This document shows positions 55,152 through 64,000 of a stretch of 64,000 nt of DNA, in pieces. The position numbers and the translations under genes were made by a program. The stretch is from positions 372,001 to 436,000 of the forward strand of contig CAVNZM010000001.1 in assembly GCA_963693365.1 (NCBI GenBank), given 5' to 3'. Source of the stretch: Amoebidium appalachense (taxonomy: Eukaryota; Ichthyosporea). Below the pieces are notes generated by a model. The model did not search any database. It saw nothing but the letters and a program-made list of their open reading frames with translations, and had not been told where the DNA came from. Position 1 is the first letter of the stretch; the number at the start of each line of letters is the position of its first letter.

Positions 55152-55920
55152 CTGGAGACCCCCTCATAGACTCTGATAAGTATTTCTCGGAACTGTTTAA
55201 AGATAGGACCCCCGCTCAGAAACCTATTGTGTGGCCTGTAGACCCATCTATCCCCATAGAATCGATCCTCCCCTTTTTCAGTCCCGATGCCATATGGTCT
55301 GTGATATCTAGTTATAGCTCTAGTAAGTCTTGTGGACCTGATGGACTCCCTGCTGGGTTTCTTAAAATCCTTGTTCCCTCCTACCCACAAAAGGAAAGTG
55401 ATCGTGCTATTAAACCTGATCTTACTATCATGTTAAGCTCTCTCTTTTCTTGGTGTGTTAAATGTGGACATGTCCCGTCATCTTGGTTAGATACCTTAGT
55501 GATCCCCATAGTTAAGAAGGACTCTGAGGGCCCCATATCATCCTTTCGCCCCATTACACTAACCCAGGTTGTTCGTAGATTCTTTGAAGCTTGCTTACTT
55601 AGGTTATTTGCACATCACCCTAGGTTTCAATCTATTCTTCACATACACCCATGCCAATCCGCTTTTCGTAAAAACAATTCATGTTATGTTCAAATAATGG
55701 CACTGCACGATTCTATGCAAGTTGGTGCACAATATTTTGGCTTTATTGATTGGAAAACTGCTTACGATTCTGTCTCCCCTGGTCTCCTATGGGAAAAGCT
55801 TGCTGCACGGGGTGTACCACACTGCATTGGTGTTCTGTTAGAAGCACTCTTGTCTCAAACCTATGGTAGAGCTGTGGTTAATGGGCATCTTTCATATGGT
55901 TTTGCTCGTACTAGAGGTCT
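55152..55920 (+). pseudogene. LINE B reverse transcriptase, N-terminal half
   Basis: Open from GDPLIDSDKYFSELF to FARTRGL, with DWKTAYDSV intact. It is interrupted by Copia 2 just before the QGSLLSPF motif. One substitution against LINE A changes YVGFIDW to YFGFIDW. Confidence 0.92.
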
Positions 55921-56856
55921 TGTTATAATACGTAGTATTTACATATTGTAAGATCTTCTCAGTTCGTGTTATGTTTTCATTCATTTACTTAATGAAAAAG
56001 ATGTGCTCCTTGTACGTAAATTATGACATCGATCTCCAGTGTATTTGAGTACTTGTAATCGTGTTGTGTCGGCTATATTCGTGTGTTTAGATATCGATTA
56101 CAGCAACTGATTATAGGTACACGAGTCTACCCAGTGAGGGAGACACGTGTACATGTTATGTGTACATGAATATCTTCGGTTATAACTGTGTTTTGCTGTT
56201 CGTGTTTTCTGTCCTGCTTTCTTTTCTTTTTCCTCTTTCTTCGTCTTTTCTTTTCTCTTTCTTTCTTCTCTTGTTTCCTTTCATTTAATTATATTTCTCT
56301 CTCACTAATATACGTTGAGTAGATTTATATTACTCGTTATGTTTTGATTGGTAGAAAAACACTTAGGTTACACTTTAGCTTGTCAGGTATGATTCATAGC
56401 TTAGTCAACCACTTTTGTTTTGTGTGTTGCCGTACTATATCCAATCAGTGGACTTAGTCAGAAAATGTCTGAGTCTTTGTAGCCGATGATAGGTTAGAAA
56501 CACCACCTCTTTCCTCGTTACTCTTCACCTCTTTTCTTTCTTATAGCTGTGACCTATGGTGTGTGTTCCCGCGTCTCCGGATCTATCCGGGAAATAATCA
56601 GTTAATTATGATTGGTTATTTTAGACATAGATCTGATTTCCGACTGGTCGGAAATCATGTATGGATTTAACTTAAGGGAATTTCAGGTATTTATTAGCGA
56701 TCAAAATAAATTGAGTTCAGTCGTGTCTAAACATTGATGTCTGTTGTGTACACTGCTCCGATCGTTCCGTGTTTTGTTGTTGTGTGTGTCTGTGGTGTTT
56801 TCACACTGCACCACTGTGTCTCTGCTTTCATCCCAAAATACTTATAGAATTTAACA
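55921..56856 (+). repeat. Copia 2 5' LTR (936 bp)
   Basis: TGTTATAATACG...ATTTAACA with AATAAA at 56705-56710 and a hairpin (GATTTCCGAC/GTCGGAAATC) at 56635-56656. No difference from the 3' LTR was found on side-by-side reading. Confidence 0.96.
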
Positions 56857-56869
56857 GGTTATGCAGCCC
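56857..56869 (+). promoter_or_regulatory. Candidate primer-binding site of Copia 2
   Basis: GGTTATGCAGCCC directly follows the LTR. It resembles the anticodon-stem complement of initiator tRNA-Met (GGTTATG.GCCC) used by Drosophila copia and yeast Ty5, with one extra base. A full 3'-CCA complement (TGG...) is not present. Confidence 0.6.
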
Positions 56870-56918
56870 TTTTGCACGCTCCCTACACACATCTAGAACT
56901 CGCGCTCGTTTTTCAATC

Positions 56919-59828
56919 ATGGATCCAAACAAAACTGGCGTAAACAAAATCACCATGTGGAAAGGTGAAGGGAAGACTGGTCCCGATAGCAAAACTACCT
57001 ATTTTCAATGGGAAATCATTTTTCTCGGCATGATGACCGGCACTAAAGGTGTCCGACTCGTGGATGTTGTCCTTGCTGACAACTACGTCCCCCCTACCAC
57101 CGTCGCGGTTGACGGTGAACCCCCCTTCTATGGCTACGGCACTACCGCGGAACTCAAAGAGGCCCGCAATTGCCTCCTGCTCCATATGATACAGAACATC
57201 GACCCTTCCGTCCTCACCACCGTTGCCCAGTACCGTATTGGCATGGACCCTGAACGGGCCATGTGGAAATTCCGTCAACACTATCTCCAAGGCAAACCCG
57301 ATCAGATCCGCATCCTTCACCGTCAGTGGGATGCCTGTGCCCTTCAGCCCGGTGAATCATTCACCACCTACCTGAGCCGTCTGCAGACCATCGTAAACCA
57401 GCTCCAGTCTCTCCAAGATGAGTCCATTCACTTCACTCGTCTAGCTGAGAAGTTCTTCAATGAACTCACCACCAGAGACGACCTCACCCCTGAGTTCAAT
57501 CGTCTTATCGAAGACTATCACTTCGGTGATAAGCTATTCCCCGACTTCGAGTCCCTCCATAACCACGTCAAGGGCATCGAGTTACGTCAAGACCTCAAGA
57601 TGCAACTCCGGAACAACCGTGCCCACCGTGCCTCCAAGTCCAGCATGGCATTAAATGCCAGTGCTCCCCCCCGTGATCTTCCTCGCCGTGACTTACGCAC
57701 CCGACTTGACCGTACCTCTGGCACGGACCTCCGAACTCGTCTCTCCCGTCAGCACACCCGATCCCGTTCCCCCCACCGGCCTGCCTTCCGGTCCACGTCT
57801 CGTTCCCCCAGTCGTTCCCGTTTCTCGGGTTCCCGTCGTTCTGATTCCCCGGCTCGTTCTAACACCCCGTCCGTGAAAGAATGCTCCTACTGCCACGAGC
57901 CTGATCACACGATCATCGATTGCCCTGAGCCGAAATGCCGTATGTCCAGACACAACCGTTCCCGTCAAGGCAGTGAGAAATCTGTCTCCTTTGCTTTCTC
58001 GGCATACAATGCTAGCTCCGTCCCCGTGTCCTCCGACCCTGCCTGGGATTCCGGGTGCAACATGACTGTTTGCCCCACCCGTGAGTTCTTCCATGACCTC
58101 ACTCCCCTTCCGACACCGACTCCCGTTGCTGCCTTCAATGGCACCCCCGTCTTGGCCACTCACACCGGCCATATCGTCATCAACACCACCACCGACCATG
58201 GCACTACCACCCTAACCATTGAAGCCTACTACACCCCGTCTGGCCAAGCCTTCCTCATTTCAACATCCCAAGCTGCTGCCGAATACATCAAGGGTGATTT
58301 GAACGATGCCTCCACTCCGTCATTCCTCTTCGACCGACTCACCGGCCGTCATCTCGTCAACCTCCGTCTACACAACGGTCTGTATTACTTCAAGGACTAC
58401 ACCATTCAACCACCCACTCGTCCTGTGGCTCTGGCTGCCACTACCAGTGTTAACCCATCCATCTGGCACCATCGTCTGGGGCACCGAGCTATGACCAGCA
58501 TCAAGGACATGGTGAAACACGACCTTGTTATTGGTCTCCCCTCCTCTGTCCTCGACTGTGATGTTCCTGATTGTCATGGCTGCATTATGGGTAAGACCAC
58601 CAAGGCTCCGTTCAGGGGTGACCGTCCTCACTCCAACATCCCCGGTCATGAATGGCATTGGGATTTTTTTGAGCCTACCACAACATCGTACGGAGGTTCC
58701 AAGGTTGCTCTCGTCACTGTCTGCCGTGCCTCTGGCCTCGTCAAGATCTACCCGATGGCCGACCGTACCACCACCCTGGATATTCTCACAGCTCACACCA
58801 ACCTCGTTGCCACCCATGCCCCCTCCAAAGTTGGTGTTTACCACTTCGACTCCGGCTCTGAGTTCACCTCCAAGGATACCCGTGCTTTTTGCCTCTCCCA
58901 GGGCATCAAGGCCAGCTATGCTCCGGTGGACTGCCCTCAACTGAACGGCTATGTTGAACGACGTATGCGGTTCCTCCAAGAGATTGTCCGTTGCCTCCTC
59001 CATCAAGTCCAAGATCAGTCTCTGTCTCCCAAACTGTGGGCTGAGGCCCTCCAACATGCCGCCTACATCATCAACGTCACCCCGTCCACGACTGCCAATG
59101 GTCGTACACCATTCGAGGTTTTCTACGGTGTCAAGCCCGACATCTCCGAGCTCAAAGTGTTCGGTTGCCCTGCCTACACTCACGTGCCAGCCTCTAAACG
59201 GAACAAGCTGGCCCCCACCGTCAAACTCGGCATGTATATCGGCTATGATCTTCAATCACACTGCCACCGGATCTTCAATGCCACCACCCATCGTGTCGGC
59301 CTCTTCCGTGATGTGATTTTCGACGAATCAGCTTATCTCCCGTCCGACATTCCATCAACCCTTCCGACCCCCGACACCACTGCTACCTCGACCACCCCAC
59401 CCCCCACAGTTGACACTGAAGATGATGTTTGTCTGGTGTACTCTGGCCCCCCTCCTGCCATCGTCGTTCCCCCGACACCCCCCCCCCCACCGGCCCCCCT
59501 GCCCCCGTGCCCGTCCAGCCTGCCGACCCTCATCCTGCCCCTGGCAACGTCACACCCATCCGACCCGGCTCCCCCGACAACTTCCACTCGGCCCCGTCCA
59601 GCCCGGAGGTTGCCCCCCCTGCACTTCCGAACTTCCAAGTTCCCCCCCCACCGTCTCCACCTACCCCGGTTCCTGCACCCCGTCGTTCTGCCCGTCTCCA
59701 GGGCAAGGTTGGACTTCAAGCCACCACCACCCTGCCAGTCCCCCCCGGTCCCCCCATCAACATCGACCAACTACCCAAACTTGTCCGTCAACTCTGTTCC
59801 GGACCCAATGGTGATCAGGTCAAGTTAG
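56919..59828 (+). CDS. Copia 2 Gag-protease-integrase polyprotein
   Basis: Start chosen at MDPNKTGVNK (56919), the first ATG after the LTR that begins gag; the frame is open further up only through LTR sequence. About 969 codons. Zinc knuckle CSYCHEPDHTIIDC at residue about 322; aspartic protease WDSGC about 376; integrase zinc motif HHRLGH...CHGC about 516-556; catalytic D in HWDFFEP about 581, D in HFDSGSEF about 643, E in NGYVERR about 679; GKR-like region GCPAYTHVPASKRNKLAP. It ends in a Pro-rich out-of-frame tail after the C run at 59478-59488. Codons end mostly in C. Confidence 0.96.
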   Translation: MDPNKTGVNKITMWKGEGKTGPDSKTTYFQWEIIFLGMMTGTKGVRLVDVVLADNYVPPTTVAVDGEPPFYGYGTTAELKEARNCLLLHMIQNIDPSVLTTVAQYRIGMDPERAMWKFRQHYLQGKPDQIRILHRQWDACALQPGESFTTYLSRLQTIVNQLQSLQDESIHFTRLAEKFFNELTTRDDLTPEFNRLIEDYHFGDKLFPDFESLHNHVKGIELRQDLKMQLRNNRAHRASKSSMALNASAPPRDLPRRDLRTRLDRTSGTDLRTRLSRQHTRSRSPHRPAFRSTSRSPSRSRFSGSRRSDSPARSNTPSVKECSYCHEPDHTIIDCPEPKCRMSRHNRSRQGSEKSVSFAFSAYNASSVPVSSDPAWDSGCNMTVCPTREFFHDLTPLPTPTPVAAFNGTPVLATHTGHIVINTTTDHGTTTLTIEAYYTPSGQAFLISTSQAAAEYIKGDLNDASTPSFLFDRLTGRHLVNLRLHNGLYYFKDYTIQPPTRPVALAATTSVNPSIWHHRLGHRAMTSIKDMVKHDLVIGLPSSVLDCDVPDCHGCIMGKTTKAPFRGDRPHSNIPGHEWHWDFFEPTTTSYGGSKVALVTVCRASGLVKIYPMADRTTTLDILTAHTNLVATHAPSKVGVYHFDSGSEFTSKDTRAFCLSQGIKASYAPVDCPQLNGYVERRMRFLQEIVRCLLHQVQDQSLSPKLWAEALQHAAYIINVTPSTTANGRTPFEVFYGVKPDISELKVFGCPAYTHVPASKRNKLAPTVKLGMYIGYDLQSHCHRIFNATTHRVGLFRDVIFDESAYLPSDIPSTLPTPDTTATSTTPPPTVDTEDDVCLVYSGPPPAIVVPPTPPPPPAPLPPCPSSLPTLILPLATSHPSDPAPPTTSTRPRPARRLPPLHFRTSKFPPHRLHLPRFLHPVVLPVSRARLDFKPPPPCQSPPVPPSTSTNYPNLSVNSVPDPMVIRSS

Positions 59829-61327
59829 CCCTGACTGCTGAGTATCAAGCCTTCGTCGACAAAGACATCTTTGAACTTGTTGACCCTCCCCCTGGTGCTA
59901 ACATCGTCGGCTTCAAGTGGATTGTCTCCGAGAAAACTCTCAACTCGGCTGGTGACACCAAGATCAAGGCACGTGGTGTTGCTCAAGGCTTCAGTCAGCA
60001 ATACGGTGTTGACTATGAGTTGATTGAGAGCCCTGTCATCCGTCCGGCTGCTCTCCGTGCCATCCTAGCTCTGGCCGTTGTTGAAGGTCATGACATACAT
60101 CAACTCGACGTGTCTACGGCCTTTCTCAACAGCCCACTCACCGAGACCATCTACATGAAACAACCCCCGGGATTCATCACCATGGCCACACTTGGCAAGG
60201 TCTGGAGACTCAAGAAAGCCCTGTACGGCCTCAAGCAAGCCTCCAAGGCTTGGTACGACTTCCTCGACGGCATTCTTCTTGCCCATGGCCTGACCCGTAC
60301 TAAGACCGACCCGTGCATCTACCTCCGGTTCTTCCCCAACAACGATGTGGTACGGGCTGGTAACTACGTCGATGACTCCACCATCACCAACACCCGGGGT
60401 TCTACTGCTGCCAGTGACCTGGCTGCCCACATCAGCAAGATGGCCAGCTGTCGTATGAGTCCATTTGACCGTATGCTCGGTGTTGATTTTAATCACTCTG
60501 ATCCCCATCACCTCCACATGCACCAGAGGTCTTACATCATGGATATCATCCACGACTTCAACCTCACCGATGCCAAGTCCAAGTCTACCCCCATCCCTGC
60601 AGGCACCACCGTCTCCCTGGCTGATTGCCCCCCCCAACCGTTCACCGTGCCCTACCGTGAGTTACTCGGCCGTCTCCTCTGGGTGGCACGGTGCACACGT
60701 CCCGACATTGCCTATGCCATCGGCTTCCTTGGTCGGTTCAGCACCAACCCCGGCAAGACTCACTGGGACCTTCTCCGTCGTGTGGCCCGGTACCTGCTCG
60801 GCACCATTGACCTTGGCATTGACTACAAGTACTCGGCCACCCAGTCCCCCATACTCGAATGCTACACGGATGCTGACTTTGCTGGTTGTGCCGACAGCAA
60901 GAAGTCTACCACCGGCTACATTATCGTGTTTGCTGGTATGCCCGTCATCTGGTACTCCAAGCTCCAGCCCATCACGGCCACCAGCACCACTGAAGCTGAG
61001 CTGATTGCTCTCAATGCTGGCACCCAAGAAGTTGCTTGGGTCCGTGACCTCTTCAAGGAACTCGGCTGTCCCATGCTTGCTCCGACTCCGGTGTACTGTG
61101 ACAACCAGTCGACCATTGCCATCGTCAACTCCACCGGCATCAAGCACCGTACCAAACACATTGCCGTCCGGTATCACAACACCAAGGACTACATTGCCAG
61201 TGGGGACGTGGTTGTCCACTACGTTGAGTCAGCCCACAACTTAGCTGACATACTCACCAAACCCCTCCCCGGCCCGAGTCATGTCCACCATCGTGCTCGA
61301 CTTTGTTTACCGGATATTGTGGATTGA
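59429..61327 (+). CDS. Copia 2 reverse transcriptase-RNase H
   Basis: Meaningful from about 59485 (GPPAPVPVQPADPHPAPGN), then RRSARLQGK, RT FKWIVSEKTL, QLDVSTAFLNSPL and YVDDSTIT. RNase H follows with YTDADFAGCADSKKSTTGY, TEAELIAL, DNQSTIAI and LADILTKPLPG. It ends in TGA. The frame differs from Gag-IN: the 11-C run would need 9 or 12 C for a single ORF, so a frameshift, slippage or a sequence error lies here. Confidence 0.96.
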   Translation: MSGVLWPPSCHRRSPDTPPPTGPPAPVPVQPADPHPAPGNVTPIRPGSPDNFHSAPSSPEVAPPALPNFQVPPPPSPPTPVPAPRRSARLQGKVGLQATTTLPVPPGPPINIDQLPKLVRQLCSGPNGDQVKLALTAEYQAFVDKDIFELVDPPPGANIVGFKWIVSEKTLNSAGDTKIKARGVAQGFSQQYGVDYELIESPVIRPAALRAILALAVVEGHDIHQLDVSTAFLNSPLTETIYMKQPPGFITMATLGKVWRLKKALYGLKQASKAWYDFLDGILLAHGLTRTKTDPCIYLRFFPNNDVVRAGNYVDDSTITNTRGSTAASDLAAHISKMASCRMSPFDRMLGVDFNHSDPHHLHMHQRSYIMDIIHDFNLTDAKSKSTPIPAGTTVSLADCPPQPFTVPYRELLGRLLWVARCTRPDIAYAIGFLGRFSTNPGKTHWDLLRRVARYLLGTIDLGIDYKYSATQSPILECYTDADFAGCADSKKSTTGYIIVFAGMPVIWYSKLQPITATSTTEAELIALNAGTQEVAWVRDLFKELGCPMLAPTPVYCDNQSTIAIVNSTGIKHRTKHIAVRYHNTKDYIASGDVVVHYVESAHNLADILTKPLPGPSHVHHRARLCLPDIVD

Positions 61328-61545
61328 CCCGACCTACTTCAAGAGTGATTTTCTCATGTGTACTACTTACTTTATCAACATCATTATATCATATGTATTG
61401 CCTTTGTGGGTATGCCCACTTAGGGTTTATATATAAGGTTTGACCTGTACCATCACTCTACTCTATCTTTCACTGGTTTAAAACCCAGTTAATCAAACAC
61501 CGCCTATACACGTTATATATATTCGTTGTTTTTGCCCCGGTTCCT

Positions 61546-61647
61546 TCCCCCCCCCCTCCCCCCCCCCCCCCCTTCCCCCCCCCTTCCCCCCCCCCCCCTT
61601 CCCCCCCCCCCCCCTCCCCCCCCCCTTCTCCCCCCCCCCCCCCCCCG
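61546..61647. repeat. Poly(C)/T tract in Copia 2 3' UTR
   Basis: About 100 nt of C runs separated by T or TT. The Copia 1 copy is broken in the same tract. Confidence 0.95.
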
Positions 61648-61693
61648 GGAAAAGTACACACTTTAATTTTTTTTTTTTTCCGTTTCTGTTCTC

Positions 61694-61759
61694 AAGTGGG
61701 GAGATTTCACTAGTTCAGTGGGGATATGATAACACAAACTTCAAAGTCTTAAGTGGGGA
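61694..61759 (+). promoter_or_regulatory. Polypurine tract region with three AGTGGGGA copies
   Basis: AAGTGGGGA at 61694-61702, AGTGGGGA at 61717-61724 and AAGTGGGGA at 61751-61759. The last abuts the 3' LTR and is the expected plus-strand primer. Confidence 0.8.
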
Positions 61760-62695
61760 TGTTATAATACGTAGTATTTACATATTGTAAGATCTTCTCA
61801 GTTCGTGTTATGTTTTCATTCATTTACTTAATGAAAAAGATGTGCTCCTTGTACGTAAATTATGACATCGATCTCCAGTGTATTTGAGTACTTGTAATCG
61901 TGTTGTGTCGGCTATATTCGTGTGTTTAGATATCGATTACAGCAACTGATTATAGGTACACGAGTCTACCCAGTGAGGGAGACACGTGTACATGTTATGT
62001 GTACATGAATATCTTCGGTTATAACTGTGTTTTGCTGTTCGTGTTTTCTGTCCTGCTTTCTTTTCTTTTTCCTCTTTCTTCGTCTTTTCTTTTCTCTTTC
62101 TTTCTTCTCTTGTTTCCTTTCATTTAATTATATTTCTCTCTCACTAATATACGTTGAGTAGATTTATATTACTCGTTATGTTTTGATTGGTAGAAAAACA
62201 CTTAGGTTACACTTTAGCTTGTCAGGTATGATTCATAGCTTAGTCAACCACTTTTGTTTTGTGTGTTGCCGTACTATATCCAATCAGTGGACTTAGTCAG
62301 AAAATGTCTGAGTCTTTGTAGCCGATGATAGGTTAGAAACACCACCTCTTTCCTCGTTACTCTTCACCTCTTTTCTTTCTTATAGCTGTGACCTATGGTG
62401 TGTGTTCCCGCGTCTCCGGATCTATCCGGGAAATAATCAGTTAATTATGATTGGTTATTTTAGACATAGATCTGATTTCCGACTGGTCGGAAATCATGTA
62501 TGGATTTAACTTAAGGGAATTTCAGGTATTTATTAGCGATCAAAATAAATTGAGTTCAGTCGTGTCTAAACATTGATGTCTGTTGTGTACACTGCTCCGA
62601 TCGTTCCGTGTTTTGTTGTTGTGTGTGTCTGTGGTGTTTTCACACTGCACCACTGTGTCTCTGCTTTCATCCCAAAATACTTATAGAATTTAACA
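61760..62695 (+). repeat. Copia 2 3' LTR (936 bp)
   Basis: Same length and sequence as the 5' LTR. It is followed by the GGTCT duplication and the resumption of LINE B. Confidence 0.96.
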
Positions 62696-64000
62696 GGTCT
62701 CTTGCAGGGTTCATTGCTTAGCCCCTTTTTGTTTAACCTATTTATAGATGATTTGGCTGTCAAGATTTACGCCGAAAACGATGACCCTATTAATAACTTT
62801 CCGCCTGCACTTCTCTATGCTGATGATCTGTCCCTCCTTGCCCGTACCCCTAGACGCCTGCAAAGATTGTTCGATGTAGTGTCAGAGTGGTGCAAGGCAA
62901 ACCTTATGATCCTTAACATAGACAAATGTGGTGTTCTTGTACCTGATATAGCTAACAATTTACACACATTTACATTATCATCTAAACCTGTACCTATAGT
63001 TCCAGAATACAAATATCTTGGTGTTCCGGTTGATTCTGTTGGTGTTATGTTTCCCCATATGGTCGAAAAGAGGGTAGAGTTGGCTCGTAAGCGGTTAGCT
63101 TTCTTCTCGGCTAATATTTTTAAAGACACACCCCTCCATCCTTCTATTAGACTTACATTTATTCGCACTTTTGTCTTCCCGGCATGTGAATATGGTTTAC
63201 CCCTTCTCGCCGCTTGGATCAAGAAAGAGAGAACTAGAGCGCTTAAACCCTTGGCAAATTTCCTTGAAGCAGAAGTTGCCTCCTTTCTATCTAACAACTG
63301 TTGTAAGTAAACCTGGGCCTGTAACGCTCTCGATATATGGTATGGTCCCAATAGCTGCTAGAGTATCCTATCTCGCGCTGAAATTCAATAAGCACATAAG
63401 CCGCTTAAAGAAGTATTTGCCCTCCCACCCTCTCTTCTCTATCCGACCTGTCCCCTCCTCACCTCTCCCCTCTTTCCTCCCCTCTCTCTCCCCTTCTCCC
63501 CTGGGCACAAATACAAATAAACCCCGCAATAGTGTGTGTGTGACTTTGGACTGCCACTTACTCATTAAACATGTACACAATCACAAGATAATCACGCAAT
63601 ATAACAAATGGAAAAAGATACCACACAACACTAGACCCGATGAAAGCATACACCTTGAAAAACTAAGCCTTATGTCTCGTTTTATATATACTGACCGCCT
63701 CAACCATATTGCCAAATATGGCACTCGCAAGTGTATAACACCTAAATACATATTACCTTCCTGTAGAACTGGTCTTTCTCTAGCTGATGGTATTATTGAT
63801 CAATTACCACGCTTTTACTGTACACGTGCTATACAGTGGAGATCTAATAAGTATAAGGTGGCATCATTTGCATGCCCAAACAACACACACACACACCAGT
63901 TTAACCGGTCATGTATCGCCAAATGTAGTTTGATAGACCACATAATACCGCAACACACACACGTCACATTCACAACAGACACCCAGAAAGATAGCCTACC
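62696..64000 (+). pseudogene. LINE B reverse transcriptase, C-terminal half (runs off window)
   Basis: Resumes at QGSLLSPFLF and LLYADDLSLL. A 4-nt insertion (AAGT, about 63304-63307) against LINE A creates a TAA at 63308-63310; the C-terminal domain follows in another frame to the window end. Confidence 0.93.

Larger units (their letters stand above)
55921..62695 (+). mobile_element. Copia 2: full-length Ty1/copia retrotransposon (6,775 bp)
   Basis: Two 936-bp LTRs flanked by GGTCT duplications (55916-55920 and 62696-62700). Internal order: primer site, gag, protease, integrase, RT, RNase H, polypurine tract. The integrase-before-RT order defines Ty1/copia (Pseudoviridae-type). Both coding blocks are open, but gag-IN and RT-RH are in different frames across a C run. 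Confidence 0.97.
53591..64000 (+). mobile_element. LINE copy B, 5'-truncated, carrying two nested LTR insertions, continues beyond window
   Basis: LINE sequence occupies 53591-54443, 55152-55920 and 62696-64000, collinear with LINE A from the endonuclease on. The pieces are separated by a solo LTR and by Copia 2, each with a 5-bp target duplication. The 5' border falls in the endonuclease at CGACACATCC. Confidence 0.95.

Overview
This is a eukaryotic nuclear window. It holds GT-AG introns, a 31-exon protein gene, very dense simple-sequence DNA and young LTR and LINE retrotransposons. Both single-copy genes, SERINC and insulin-degrading enzyme (IDE), are pan-eukaryotic, so the sequence alone does not place the organism. 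The extreme G/C-homopolymer and (GT)n load, with 9% exon content in the IDE gene, suggests a repeat-rich protist or small metazoan-grade genome, but that is a guess.

Layout. 1-1074 (+) is the last, 5'-truncated exon of a SERINC-family membrane protein. 1926-33721 (-) is a complete IDE gene convergent with it. I reconstructed 31 exons, all with GT donors and AG acceptors and all phase-compatible. They sum to 2,916 nt (971 codons plus stop) and preserve the HxxEH-X76-E zinc site. Its roughly 28.9 kb of introns are filled with (GT)n, G or C runs up to 75 nt, (GA)n, minisatellites and a dispersed short repeat family always in the same orientation. 33.7-40.3 kb holds no gene I can support: CA-rich DNA, a long pyrimidine tract, a complementary purine tract and some unique sequence.

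40.35-64.0 kb is a nest of retrotransposons from two lineages: a Ty1/copia LTR family (copies 1 and 2) and an APE-type LINE family (copies A, B and C). A minus-strand, 5'-truncated LINE C abuts the 5' LTR of Copia 1. Copia 1 is broken by small indels and by LINE A, which sits inside its pol gene with a 10-bp target duplication. Copia 1 ends inside a poly-C tract without a 3' LTR. After about 1.3 kb of AT-rich DNA unusually full of GATATC, LINE B starts. LINE B contains a solo LTR of another family (5-bp duplication CTGGA) and a complete Copia 2 (5-bp duplication GGTCT, two LTRs I could not distinguish). LINE B runs off the window.

The retrotransposon history can be read from the nesting: LINE A came after Copia 1, and the solo LTR and Copia 2 both came after LINE B. 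The most interesting signals are the mosaic divergence of the two copia copies (U3 very different, R/U5 and coding nearly identical), the LINE family whose shared 3' end extends about 200 nt beyond its poly(A), the intronic dispersed family with (GT)n/Gn heads, and the presence of a G or C homopolymer in 27 of 30 IDE introns.
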